Below are positions 1 through 10,350 of a DNA stretch of 64,000 nt, piece after piece. Origin of the DNA: Sambucus nigra (Eukaryota > Streptophyta > Magnoliopsida > Dipsacales > Adoxaceae); contig OX422218.1 in NCBI GenBank assembly GCA_949130495.1, positions 40,866,651 to 40,930,650 of the forward strand, read 5' to 3'. Within the stretch, counting starts at the first letter, position 1. The number at the start of each line of letters is the position of its first letter. The notes under the pieces are model-generated. The model saw only the letters and a program-made list of their open reading frames with translations, made no database searches and was not told the DNA's origin. The position numbers and the translations under genes were made by a program.

Positions 1-126
1 CTCGTAGGAACCGTCCGCGTAGTCACGGGAATCTCGGTTTGAGTGTACGACGTGAATTTGCAAAAAAATAGACTTATGCATAAAAACATGCCATCGAAGG
101 GTGAAAACGTAAAATAGCCTCAAAAC

Positions 127-162
127 GGTCCCGTAAGAGTCGCGAGCACGTCGCACGGGACC
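127..162 (+). repeat. Inverted repeat inside monomer (GGTCCCGT / ACGGGACC)
   Basis: Representative case. Positions 127-134 and 155-162 are perfect 8-base reverse complements separated by 20 bases. The arrangement recurs in every monomer carrying GGTCCCGT (a, b in the flanks, m). Monomers with GGTACCGT keep the right arm but lose perfect pairing. Confidence 0.8.
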
Positions 163-798
163 AATGCAACTCGTAGGAACCGACCGCGTAGTCACGGGGC
201 TCCCAGTTTGAGTGTACGACGTGAATTTGAAAAAAATAGACTTATGCATGAAAACATGCAATCGAAGGGTGAAAACATAAAACTGTCACAAAACGGTCCC
301 GTAAGAGTCACGAACACCTCGCACGGGACCAATGCGACTCGTAGGAACCGACCGCGTAGGCACGGCGCTCCCGGTTTGAGTGTACGACGTGAATTTGCAA
401 AAAAATAGACTTGTGCATAAAAACATGCCATCGAAGGGTGAAAACGTAAAACTTCCACAAAACGGTACCAAAAGAGTCACGAACACCTCGCACGGGACCA
501 ATGCGACTCGTAGGAACCGACCGCGTATTCATGGGGCTCCCGATTTGAGTGTACAACTTGAATTTACAAGAAATAGACTTATGCATAAAAACATGTCATC
601 GAAGGGTGAAAACGTAAAACAACCACAAAACGGTACCGTAACAGTCATGAGCACCTCGCACGGGACCAATCTGACTCATAGGAACCGACCGCGTAGTCAC
701 GGGGCTCCCGGTTTGAGTGTACGGCGTGAATTTGCAAAAAATTAGACTTAAGCATAAAAACATGCCATCGAAGGGTGAAAACGTAAAACAACCACAAA

Positions 799-814
799 AC
801 TCTACCGTAAGAGT
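799..814. repeat. Alternative dyad ACTCTACCGTAAGAGT (representative)
   Basis: Five-base arms ACTCT and AGAGT around a six-base centre, found in monomer types e, l and r at the position where other types carry ACGGTACCGT. Confidence 0.75.
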
Positions 815-870
815 CATGAACACCTCGCATGGGACCAATGCGACTCGTAGGAACCGACCGCGTAGTCACG

Positions 871-878
871 GGGATCCC
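871..878. repeat. GGG..CCC dyad, GGGATCCC form (representative)
   Basis: Perfect 8-bp palindrome in types f, q and m. The same location holds GGAGCTCC in core k monomers (for example 13240-13247), gggaatccc in a and gggctccc in most others. The flanking G and C runs are kept while the centre varies. Confidence 0.75.
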
Positions 879-1303
879 GGTTTGAGTGTACGACGTAAAT
901 TTGCAAAAAATTAGACTTAAGCATAAAAACATGCCATCGAAGGGTGAAAATGTAAAAAAGCCACAAAACGGTACCGTAAGAGCCACGAACACCTCGCACG
1001 GGACCAATGTGACTCATAGGAACCGACCGCGAAGTCACGGGGCTCCCGGTTTGAGTGTACGACGTGAATTTACAAGAAATTAGACTTATGACTAAAAAAT
1101 TCCATCGAATGGTGACAACATAAAATAGCCACAAAACGGAACCGTAAGAGTCATGAACACCTCGCATGGGACCAATGTGACTCGTAGGAACCGACCGCGT
1201 AGTCAAGGGGCTCTCGGTTTGAGTGTACGACGTAAATTTGTAAAAAATAGACTTACGCATAAAAACATGCAATCGAAGGATGAAAATGTAAAACAACCAC
1301 AAA

Positions 1304-1313
1304 ACGGTACCGT
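1304..1313. repeat. 10-bp palindrome ACGGTACCGT (representative)
   Basis: Perfect dyad present in many monomers of types c, d, h, k and some f/i. In types e, l and r the same location holds ACTCTACCGTAAGAGT instead. Confidence 0.85.
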
Positions 1314-1517
1314 CAGAGTCACGAACACCTCGCACGGGAGCAATGTGACTCGTAGGAACCGACCGCGTAGTCACGCTGCTCACGGTTTGAGTGTACGACG
1401 TGAATTTGCCAAAAATTAGACTTAAGCATAAAAACATGGAATCGAAGGGTGAAAACGTAAAACATCCATAAAACGGTACCGTAAGAGTCGCGAACAACTC
1501 GCACGGGACCAATGCGA

Positions 1518-3035
1518 CTCGTAGGAATCGTCCGCGTAGTCACGGGAATCCCGGTTTGAGTGTACGACGTGAATTTGCAAAAAAAATAGACTTCTGCATT
1601 AAAACATGCCATCGAAGGGTGAAAACGTAAAACAGCCACAAAACGGTCCCGTAAGAGTCGTGAGCACGTCGCACGGGACCAATGCAACTCGTAGGAACCG
1701 ACCGCGTAGTCACGGGGCTCCCAGCTTGAGTGTACGACGTGAATTTGAAAAAAATAGACTTATGCATGAAAACATGCAATCGAAGGGTGAAAACATAAAA
1801 CTGTCACAAAACGGTCCCGTAAGAGTCACGAACACCTCGCACGGGACCAATGCGACTCGTAGGAACCGACCGCGTAGGCACGGCGCTCCCGGTTTGAGTG
1901 TACGACGTGAATTTGCAAAAAAATAGACTTGTGCATAAAAACATGCCATCGAAGGGTGAAAACGTAAAACTTCCACAAAACGGTACCAAAAGAGTCACGA
2001 ACACCTCGCACGGGACCAATGCGACTCGTAGGAACCGACCGCGTATTCATGGGGCTCCCGATTTGAGTGTACAGCTTGAATTTACAAGAAATAGACTTAT
2101 GCATAAAAACATGTCATCGAAGGGTGAAAACGTAAAACAACCACAAAACGGTACCGTAACAGTCATGAGCACCTCGCACGGGACCAATCTGACTCATAGG
2201 AACCGACCGCGTAGTCACGGGGCTCCCGGTTTGAGTGTACGGCGTGAATTTGCAAAAAATTAGACTTAAGCATAAAAACATGCCATCGAAGGGTGAAAAC
2301 GTAAAACAACCACAAAACTCTACCGTAAGAGTCATGAACACCTCGCATGGGACCAATGCGACTCGTAGGAACCGACCGCGTAGTCACGGGGATCCCGGTT
2401 TGAGTGTACGACGTAAATTTGCAAAAAATTAGACTTAAGCATAAAAACATGCCATCGAAGGGTGAAAATGTAAAAAAGCCACAAAACGGTACCGTAAGAG
2501 CCACGAACACCTCGCACGGGACCAATGTGACTCATAGGAACCGACCGCGAAGTCACGGGGCTCCCGGTTTGAGTGTACGACGTGAATTTACAAGAAATTA
2601 GACTTATGACTAAAAAATTCCATCGAATGGTGACAACATAAAATAGCCACAAAACGGAACCGTAAGAGTCATGAACACCTCGCATGGGACCAATGTGACT
2701 CGTAGGAACCGACCGCGTAGTCAAGGGGCTCTCGGTTTGAGTGTACGACGTAAATTTGTAAAAAATAGACTTACGCATAAAAACATGCAATCGAAGGATG
2801 AAAATGTAAAACAACCACAAAACGGTACCGTCAGAGTCACGAACACCTCGCACGGGAGCAATGTGACTCGTAGGAACCGACCGCGTAGTCACGCTGCTCA
2901 CGGTTTGAGTGTACGACGTGAATTTGCCAAAAATTAGACTTAAGCATAAAAACATGGAATCGAAGGGTGAAAACGTAAAACATCCATAAAACGGTACCGT
3001 AAGAGTCGCGAACAACTCGCACGGGACCAATGCGA
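1518..3035 (+). repeat. 9-mer HOR, copy 2 (1,518 bp)
   Basis: Repeats the a-i order of the preceding unit with very few differences. Those I noticed include cccagcttg against cccagtttg in monomer b and gtacagcttg against gtacaacttg in d. Such near-identity over 1.5 kb, while neighbouring monomers inside one unit differ at many positions, is the defining mark of a higher-order repeat. The next unit starts correctly with monomer a at 3036 but then departs into the j-k-l series. Confidence 0.93.
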
Positions 3036-4010
3036 CTCGTAGGAATCGTCCGCGTAGTCACGGGAATCCCGGTTTGAGTGTACGACGTGAATTTGCAAAA
3101 AAAATAGACTTCTGCATTAAAACATGCCATCGAAGGGTGAAAACGTAAAACAGCCACAAAACGGTCCCGTAAGAGTCGTGAGCACGTCGCACGGGACCAA
3201 TGCAACTCGTAGGAACCGACCGCATAGTCACGGGGCTCCCAGTTTGAGTGTACGACGTGAATTTGAAAAAATTAGACTTATGCATAAAAACATGCCATCG
3301 AAGGGTGAAAAAATAAAACTGCCAAAAAACGGTCCTGTAAGAGTCACGGATACGTCGCACGGGACCAATGCAACTCGTAGGAACCGACCGCGTAGTAACG
3401 GGGCTCCCGATTTGAGTGTACGACGTGAATTTGCAAAAAAATAGACTTGCGCACAAAAAATGCAATCGAAGTGTGAAAACGTAAAGCAGCCACAAAACGG
3501 TACCGTAACAGTCACGAACACCTCGCACGGGACCAATGTGACTCGTAGGAACCGACCGCGTAGTCATGGGGTCCCGGTTTGAGTGTACGGCGTGAATTTG
3601 AAAAAATTAGACTTAAGCATAAAAAAATGTCATCGAAGGGTGAAAACGTAAAATAGCAACAAAACTCTATCGTAAGAGTCACGAACAACTCATACGGGAC
3701 CAATGCGACTCGTAGGAACCGACCGCGTAGTCACGGGGGTCCCGGTTTGTGTGTACGACGTGAATTTGAAAAAATTAGACTTGTGCACAAAAAATGCCAT
3801 CGAAGGGTGAAAACGTAAAGCATCCACAAAACGGTACCATAACAGTCACGAACACCTCGCACGGGACCAATGTGACTCGTAGGAACCGACCGCGTAGTCA
3901 CGGGGTCCCGGTTTGAGTGTACGGCATGAATTTGAAAAAATTAGACTTAAGCATAAAAACATGTCATCGAAGGGTGAAAATGTGAAACAGCAACAAAACT
4001 CTACCGTAAG

Positions 4011-4030
4011 AGTCACGAACACTCGTAGGA
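4011..4030 (+). other. Microdeletion joint (about 20 bp lost)
   Basis: Monomer l reads cgaacactcgtagg, where other copies have the gcacgggaccaatg box between cgaacac and ctcgtagg. The same joint is copied near 5661. Confidence 0.85.
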
Positions 4031-4299
4031 ACCGACCGCGTAGTCACGGGGATCCCGGTTTGAGTGTAAGACGTGAATTTACAAAAAAATAGACTTATGC
4101 ATAAAAACATGCCATCGAAGGGTGAAAAGGTAAAAATGCCACAAAACGGTCCCGTAAGAGTCACGAGCAGGTCGCACGGGACCAATGCGACTCGTAGGAA
4201 GCGACCGCATAGTCACGAGGCTCCCGGTTTGAGTGTACGACGTGAACTTGAAAAAAATTTGACTTAAGCATAAAAACATGCCATCGAAGGGTGAAAACG

Positions 4300-4316
4300 T
4301 AAAACTGCCTCACGAT
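4300..4316 (+). other. Microdeletion joint (20 bp lost) in monomer n
   Basis: Reads aaaactgcctcacgatcacc, lacking the acaaaacggtcccttaagag present in intact n monomers such as the one at 11358. It is copied near 5950. Confidence 0.85.
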
Positions 4317-4339
4317 CACCTCGCACGGGACCAATGCGA

Positions 4340-4508
4340 CTCGTAGGAGCTGACCGCGTAGTCACGGGGCTCTCGGTTTGAGTGTACGACGTAAATTTGT
4401 AAAAAATAGACTTACGCATAAAAACATGCAATCGAAGGATGAAAATGTAAAACAACCACAAAACGGTACCGTCAGAGTCACGAACACCTCGCACGGGAGC
4501 AATGTGAC
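4340..4508 (+). repeat. Hybrid monomer at the 10-mer joint
   Basis: The left end is of the type found after monomer n (ggagctgaccg, also at 5981) and the rest is monomer h. This is the expected product of unequal exchange between two out-of-register monomers. Confidence 0.75.
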
Positions 4509-5980
4509 TCGTAGGAACCGACCGCGTAGTCACGCTGCTCACGGTTTGAGTGTACGACGTGAATTTGCCAAAAATTAGACTTAAGCATAAAAACATGGAA
4601 TCGAAGGGTGAAAACGTAAAACATCCATAAAACGGTACCGTAAGAGTCGCGAACAACTCGCACGGGACCAATGCGACTCGTAGGAATCGTCCGCGTAGTC
4701 ACGGGAATCCTGGTTTGAGTGTACGACGTGAATTTGCAAAAAAAATAGACTTCTGCATTAAAACATGCCATCGAAGGGTGAAAACGTAAAACAGCCACAA
4801 AACGGTCCCGTAAGAGTCGTGAGCACGTCGCACGGGACCAATGCAACTCGTAGGAACCGACCGCATAGTCATGGGGCTCCCAGTTTGAGTGTACGACGTG
4901 AATTTGAAAAAATTAGACTTATGCATAAAAACATGCCATCGAAGGGTGAAAAAATAAAACTGCCAAAAAACGGTCCTGTAAGAGTCACGGATACGTCGCA
5001 CGGGACCAATGCAACTCGTAGGAACCGACCGCGTAGTAACGGGGCTCCCGATTTGAGTGTACGACGTGAATTTGCAAAAAAATAGACTTGCGCACAAAAA
5101 ATGCAATCGAAGTGTGAAAACGTAAAGCAGCCACAAAACGGTACCGTAACAGTCACGAACACCTCGCACGGGACCAATGTGACTCGTAGGAACCGACCGC
5201 GTAGTCATGGGGTCCCGGTTTGAGTGTACGGCGTGAATTTGAAAAAATTAGACTTAAGCATAAAAAAATGTCATCGAAGGGTGAAAACGTAAAATAGCAA
5301 CAAAACTCTATCGTAAGAGTCACGAACAACTCATACGGGACCAATGCGACTCGTAGGAACCGACCGCGTAGTCACGGGGGTCCCGGTTTGTGTGTACGAC
5401 GTGAATTTGAAAAAATTAGACTTGTGCACAAAAAATGCCATCGAAGGGTGAAAACGTAAAGCATCCACAAAACGGTACCATAACAGTCACGAACACCTCG
5501 CACGGGACCAATGTGACTCGTAGGAACCGACCGCGTAGTCACGGGGTCCCGGTTTGAGTGTACGGCATGAATTTGAAAAAATTAGACTTAAGCATAAAAA
5601 CATGTCATCGAAGGGTGAAAATGTGAAACAGCAACAAAACTCTACCGTAAGAGTCACGAACACTCGTAGGAACCGACCGCGTAGTCACGGGGATCCCGGT
5701 TTGAGTGTAAGACGTGAATTTACAAAAAAATAGACTTATGCATAAAAACATGCCATCGAAGGGTGAAAAGGTAAAAATGCCACAAAACGGTCCCGTAAGA
5801 GTCACGAGCAGGTCGCACGGGACCAATGCGACTCGTAGGAAGCGACCGCATAGTCACGAGGCTCCCGGTTTGAGTGTACGACGTGAACTTGAAAAAAATT
5901 TGACTTAAGCATAAAAACATGCCATCGAAGGATGAAAACGTAAAACTGCCTCACGATCACCTCGCACGGGACCAATGCGA
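4340..5980 (+). repeat. 10-monomer tandem duplication, copy 2 (1,641 bp)
   Basis: Same order h-i-a-j-k-l-k-l-m-n as the preceding block, including both internal microdeletions (joints near 5661 and 5950), so the deletions predate the duplication. The first monomer is a hybrid: its first bases (ctcgtaggagctgaccg) match the monomer that follows n at 5981, then it switches to h (ggctctcgg, gtaaatttgtaaaaaatag). That hybrid is the recombination joint, placed between about 4350 and 4375. Confidence 0.9.
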
Positions 5981-7331
5981 CTCGTAGGAGCTGACCGCAT
6001 AGTCACGGGGCTCCCGGTTTGAGTGTACGACGTGAATTTGCAAAAAATTAGACTTATGCATAAAAATATGCCATCGAAGGGTGAAAACGTAAAACAGCCA
6101 CAAAAAGGTACCGTAACAGTCACGAACACCTCGCACGGGACCAATGTGACTCGTAGGAACCGACCGCGTAGTCACGGGGCTCCCAGCTTGAGTGGACGGC
6201 GTGATAACTCAAAAAATTAGACTTAAGCATAAAAACATGTCATCGAAGGGTGAAAACATAAAACAACCACAAAACTCTACCGTAAGAGTCATGAAGACCT
6301 CGCACGGGACCAATGCGACTCGTAGGAACCGACCGCGTAGTCAGGGGGATCCCGGTTTGAGTGTACGATGTGAATTTGCAAAAAATTAGACTTAAGCGTA
6401 AAAACATGCCATCGAAGGGTGAAAATATAAAACAACCACAAATCGGTACCGTAAGAGTCACGAACACCTCGTACGGGACCAATGTGACTCGTTGGAACCG
6501 ACCTCGTAGTGACGGCGCTCCCGGTTTGAGTGTACGACGTGAATTTGCAAAAAATTAGACTTGTGCATAAAAACATGCCATCGAAGGGTGAAAACGTAAA
6601 GCTGCCCCAAAACGGTACCGAAAGAGTCAGGAACACCTCGCACGGGACCAATGTTACTCGTAGGAACCGACCGCGTAGTCACGGGGCTCCCGGTTTGAGT
6701 GTACGGCGTGAATTTGCAAAAAATTAGACATAAGCATAAAAACATGCCATCGAAGGGTGAAAACGTAAAACAACCACAAAACTCTACCGTAAGAGTCATG
6801 AACACCTCGCACGGGTCCAATGCGACTCGTAGGAACCGACTGCGTAGTCACGGGGATCCCGGTTTGAGTGTACGACGTGAATTTTCAAAAAATTTGACTT
6901 AAGGATAAAAACATGCCATCGAAGGGTGAAAATGTAAAACAACCACAAAACGGTCCCTTAAGAGTCACGAACATCTTGCACGGGACCAATGTGACTCGTA
7001 GGAACCGTCCGCGTAGTCACGGGAATCCCGGTTTGAGTGTACGACGTGAATTTGCAAAAAAAAAGACTTATGCATAAAAACATGCCATCAAATGGTGAAA
7101 ATGTAAAACAACCACAAAACGGTCCCGTAAGAGTCGAGAGCACGTCGCACGGGACCAATGCAACTCGTTGGAACCGACCGCGTAGTCACAAGGCTCCCAG
7201 TTTGAGTGTACGACGTGAATTTGAAAAAATTAGACTTATGCATAAAAACATGTCATCGAAGGCTGAAAACATAAAACTGCCACAAAACGGTATCGTAAGA
7301 GTCACGAACACCTCGCACGGGACCAATGCGA
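5981..7331 (+). repeat. Second part of a 15-monomer series (p1-p5, q, a, b)
   Basis: Eight monomers whose order and private variants recur at 11527-12877. Distinctive members: the monomer near 6149 with gtggacggcgtgataactc, the next with gtacgatgtgaatttgc, and one with the shared changes gacctcgtagtgacggcg. Together with j-n at 3206-4339 they form the 15-monomer series j-k-l-k-l-m-n-p1-p2-p3-p4-p5-q-a-b, interrupted here by the extra 1,641-bp copy. Confidence 0.82.
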
Positions 7332-7836
7332 CTCGTAGGAACCGACCGCGTAGTCACGGGGCTCCCGATTTGAGTGTACGACGTGAATTTGCAAAAAAAT
7401 AGACTTATGCATAAAAACATGCCATCGAAGGGTGAAAATGTAAAACAGCCACAAAATGGTACCGTAAGAGTCCCGAACACCTGGCACGGGCCAATGTGAC
7501 TCGTGGGAACCGACCGCGTAATCACGGGGCTCTCGGTTTGAGTGTACGACGTAAATTTGTAAAAAATAGACTTACGCATAAAAACATACAATCGAAGGAT
7601 GAAAATGTAAAACAACCACAAAACGGTACCGTCAGAGTCACGAACACCTTGCACGGGAGCAATGTGACTCGTGGGAACCAACCGCGCAGTCACGGTGCTC
7701 CCGGTTTGAGTGTACGACGTGAATTTGCCAAAAATTAGACTTAAGCATAAAAACATGGAATCGAAGTGTGAAAACGTAAAACAGCGATAAAACGGTAGCG
7801 TAAGAGTCACGAACACCTCGCACGGGACCAATGCGA
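7332..7836 (+). repeat. Three linking monomers (mixed type, h, i)
   Basis: The first monomer combines cccgatttg and a seven-A tract with an f-like tail (gaaaatgtaaaac, gtcccgaacacc) and has lost one base in gcacgggccaatg. It is followed by h and i variants carrying a private ctcgtggga. This joins the 15-monomer series to the next 9-mer HOR. Confidence 0.75.
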
Positions 7837-9354
7837 CTCGTAGGAACCGTCCGCGTAGTCCCGAGAATCCCGGTTTGAGTGTACGACGTGAATTTGCAAA
7901 AAAAATAGACTTATGCATAAAAACATGCCATCGAAGGGTGAAAACGTAAAACAGCCACAAAACGGTCCCGTAAGAGTCGCGAGCACGTCGCACGGGACCA
8001 ATGCTACTCGTAGGAACTGACCGCGTAGTCACGGGGCTCCCAATTTGAGTGTACGACGTGAATTTGACAAAAATTAGAGTTATGCATAAAAACATGCAAT
8101 CGAAGGGTGAAAACATAAAACTGCCACAAAATGGTCCTGTAAGAGTCACGAAACCTTGCACGGGACCAATGCGACTCGTAGGAACCGACCGTGTAGTCAC
8201 GGCGCTCCCGGTTTGAGTGTACGACGTGAATTTGCAAAATATTACACTTGTGCATAAAAACATGCCATCGAAGGGTGAAAACCTAAAACTTCCACAAAAC
8301 GGTACCGAAAGAGTCACGAACACCTCGCACGGGACCAATGCGACTCGTAGGAACCGACCGCGTATTCACGGGGCTCCCGATTTGAGTGTACAACTTGAAT
8401 TTACAAGAAATAGACTTATGCATAAAAACATGTCATCGAAGGGTGAAAATGTGAAACAACCACAAAACGGTACCGTAACAGTCATGAGCACCTCACACGG
8501 GACCAATCTGACTCATAGGAACCGACCGCGTAGTCACGGGGCTCCCGGTTTGAGTGTACGACGTGAATTTGCAAAAAATTAGACTTAAGCATAAAAACAT
8601 GCCATCGAAGGGTGAAAACGTAAAACAACCACAAAACTCTACCGTAAGAGTCACGAACACCTCGCACGGGACAAATGCGACTCGTAGGAACTGACCGCGT
8701 AGTCACGGGGATCCCGGTTTGAGTGTACGACGTGAATTTGCAAAAAATTTGACTTAAGCATAAAAACATGCCATCGAAGGATGAAAATGTAAAACAGCCA
8801 CAAAACGGTACCGTAAGAGTCCCGAACACCTCGCACGGGACCAATGTGACTCGTAGGAACCAACCGCGTAGTCACGGGGCTCCCGGTTTGAGTGTACGAC
8901 GTGAATTTACAAGAAATTAGACTTATGCCTAAAAAATTCCATCGAATGGTGACAACATAAAATAGCCACAAAACGGTGCCGTAAGAGTCATGAACACCTC
9001 GCACGGGACCAATGTGACTCGTAGGAACCGACCGCGTAGTCACGGGGCTCTCGGTTTGAGTGTACGACGTAAATTTGTAAAAAATAGACTTACGCATAAA
9101 AACATCCAATCGAAGGATGAAAATGTAAAAAAACCAGAAAACGGTACCGTCAGAGTCACGAACACCTCGCACGGGAGCAATGTGACTCGTAGGAACCGAC
9201 CGCGTAGTCACGGTGCTCACGGTTTGAGTGTACGACGTGAATTTGCCAAAAATTAGACTTAAGCATAAAAACATGGAATCGAAGGGTGAAAAGGTAAAAC
9301 AGCGATAAAACGGCACCGTAAGAGTCACGAACACCTCGCACGGGACCAATGCGA
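7837..9354 (+). repeat. 9-mer HOR, third copy (1,518 bp)
   Basis: Same a-to-i order as at 1-3035 and exactly the same length. It is more diverged from them than they are from each other: monomer c reads cctaaaacttcc and ggtaccgaaag, f carries gatgaaaatg and gtcccgaacacc, and b reads cccaatttg. This suggests an older separation from the two leftmost copies. Confidence 0.9.
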
Positions 9355-10350
9355 CTCATAGGAACCGTCCGCGTAGTCACGGGAATCCCGGTTTGAGTGT
9401 ACGACATGAATTTGCAAAAAAATAGACTTATGCATAAAAACAAGCCATCGAAGGGTGAAAACGTAAAACAGCCACAAAACGGTCCCGTAAGAGTCGCGAG
9501 CACGTCGCACGGGACCAATGCAACTCGTAGGAACCGACCGCGTAGTCACGGGGCTCCCAGTTTGAGTGTACGACGTGAATTTGAAAAAATTAGACTTACG
9601 CATAAAAACATGCAATCGAAGGGTGAAAATAAAAAACTGTCACAAAACGGTCCCGTAAGAGTCACGAACACCTCGCACGAGACCAATGCGACTCGTAGGA
9701 ACCGACCGCGTATTCACGGCGCTCCCGGTTTGAGTGTACGACGTGAATTTGCAAAGAAATAGACTTGTGCATAAAAACATGCCATCGAAGGGTGAAAACG
9801 TAAAACTTCCACAAAACGGTACCAAAAGAGTCACGAACACCTCGCACGGGACCAATGTGACTCGTAGGAACCGATCGCGTATTCATGGGGCTCCCGATTT
9901 GAGTGTTCAACTTGAATTTAGAAGAAATAGACTTATGCATAAAAACATGTCATCGAAGGGTGAAAACGTAAAACAACCACAAAACGGTACCGTAGCACGG
10001 GACCAATCTGACTTATAGGAACCGACCGCGTAGTCACGGGGCTCCCGGTTTGAGTGTACGGCATGAATTTGTAAAAAATTAGACTTAAGCATAAAAACAT
10101 GCCATCGAAGGGTGAAAACGTAAAATAACCACAAAACTCTACCGTAAGAGTCATGAACACCTCGCATGGGACCAATGCGACTCGTAGGAACCGACCGCGT
10201 AGTCACGGGGATCCCGGTTTGAGTGTACGACGTGAATTTGCAAAAAAATTAGACTTAAGCATAAAAACATGCCATCGAAGGGTGAAAATGTAAAACAGCC
10301 GCAAAACGGTACCGTAACAGCCCCGAACACCTCGCACGGGACCAATGTGA
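9355..10350 (+). repeat. 9-mer HOR, partial fourth copy (a-f)
   Basis: Six monomers in the order a-b-c-d-e-f, then the series changes to j at 10351. Monomer d is shortened by 17 bp (ggtaccgta joined directly to gcacggg, joint near 9994). The f-to-j transition replaces g-h-i. Confidence 0.88.
9988..10002 (+). other. Microdeletion joint (17 bp lost) in monomer d
   Basis: ggtaccgta is joined directly to gcacggg; the acagtcatgagcacctc found in the other d copies is missing. Confidence 0.85.

Larger units (their letters stand above)
1..1517 (+). repeat. 9-mer HOR, copy 1 (order a-b-c-d-e-f-g-h-i)
   Basis: Nine successive monomers, each with its own diagnostic variants, are followed at 1518 by the same nine in the same order. 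Starts are near 1 (a), 169 (b), 337 (c), 506 (d), 674 (e), 843 (f), 1012 (g), 1180 (h) and 1348 (i). Copy 1 is one base shorter than copy 2 because the A-tract of monomer a has one A fewer. Monomer d is unusual in having acttgaatttacaag in place of the common acgtgaatttgc, and g carries the divergent attccatcgaatgg segment. Confidence 0.93.
2699..4339 (+). repeat. 10-monomer tandem duplication, copy 1 (1,641 bp)
   Basis: Order h-i-a-j-k-l-k-l-m-n. The block is repeated at a constant offset of 1,641 bp. It begins with the last two monomers of the 9-mer HOR, so it overlaps that annotation. Two of its monomers are shortened: the second l loses about 20 bp (joint near 4020) and n loses 20 bp (joint near 4309). 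This explains a length below ten full monomers. The alternating k-l-k-l portion is a dimeric sub-repeat of about 336 bp. Confidence 0.9.

Noticed and set aside
7253..8338. Long minus-strand open frame of 361 codons, and many 60-230-codon frames on both strands
   Set aside because: They are read-through of the satellite. The monomer length is 1 modulo 3 (169) or 0 (168), so frames shift or persist from monomer to monomer, and the same peptide fragments recur in every unit. There is no gene structure, and lengths depend only on where a stop happens to be mutated.
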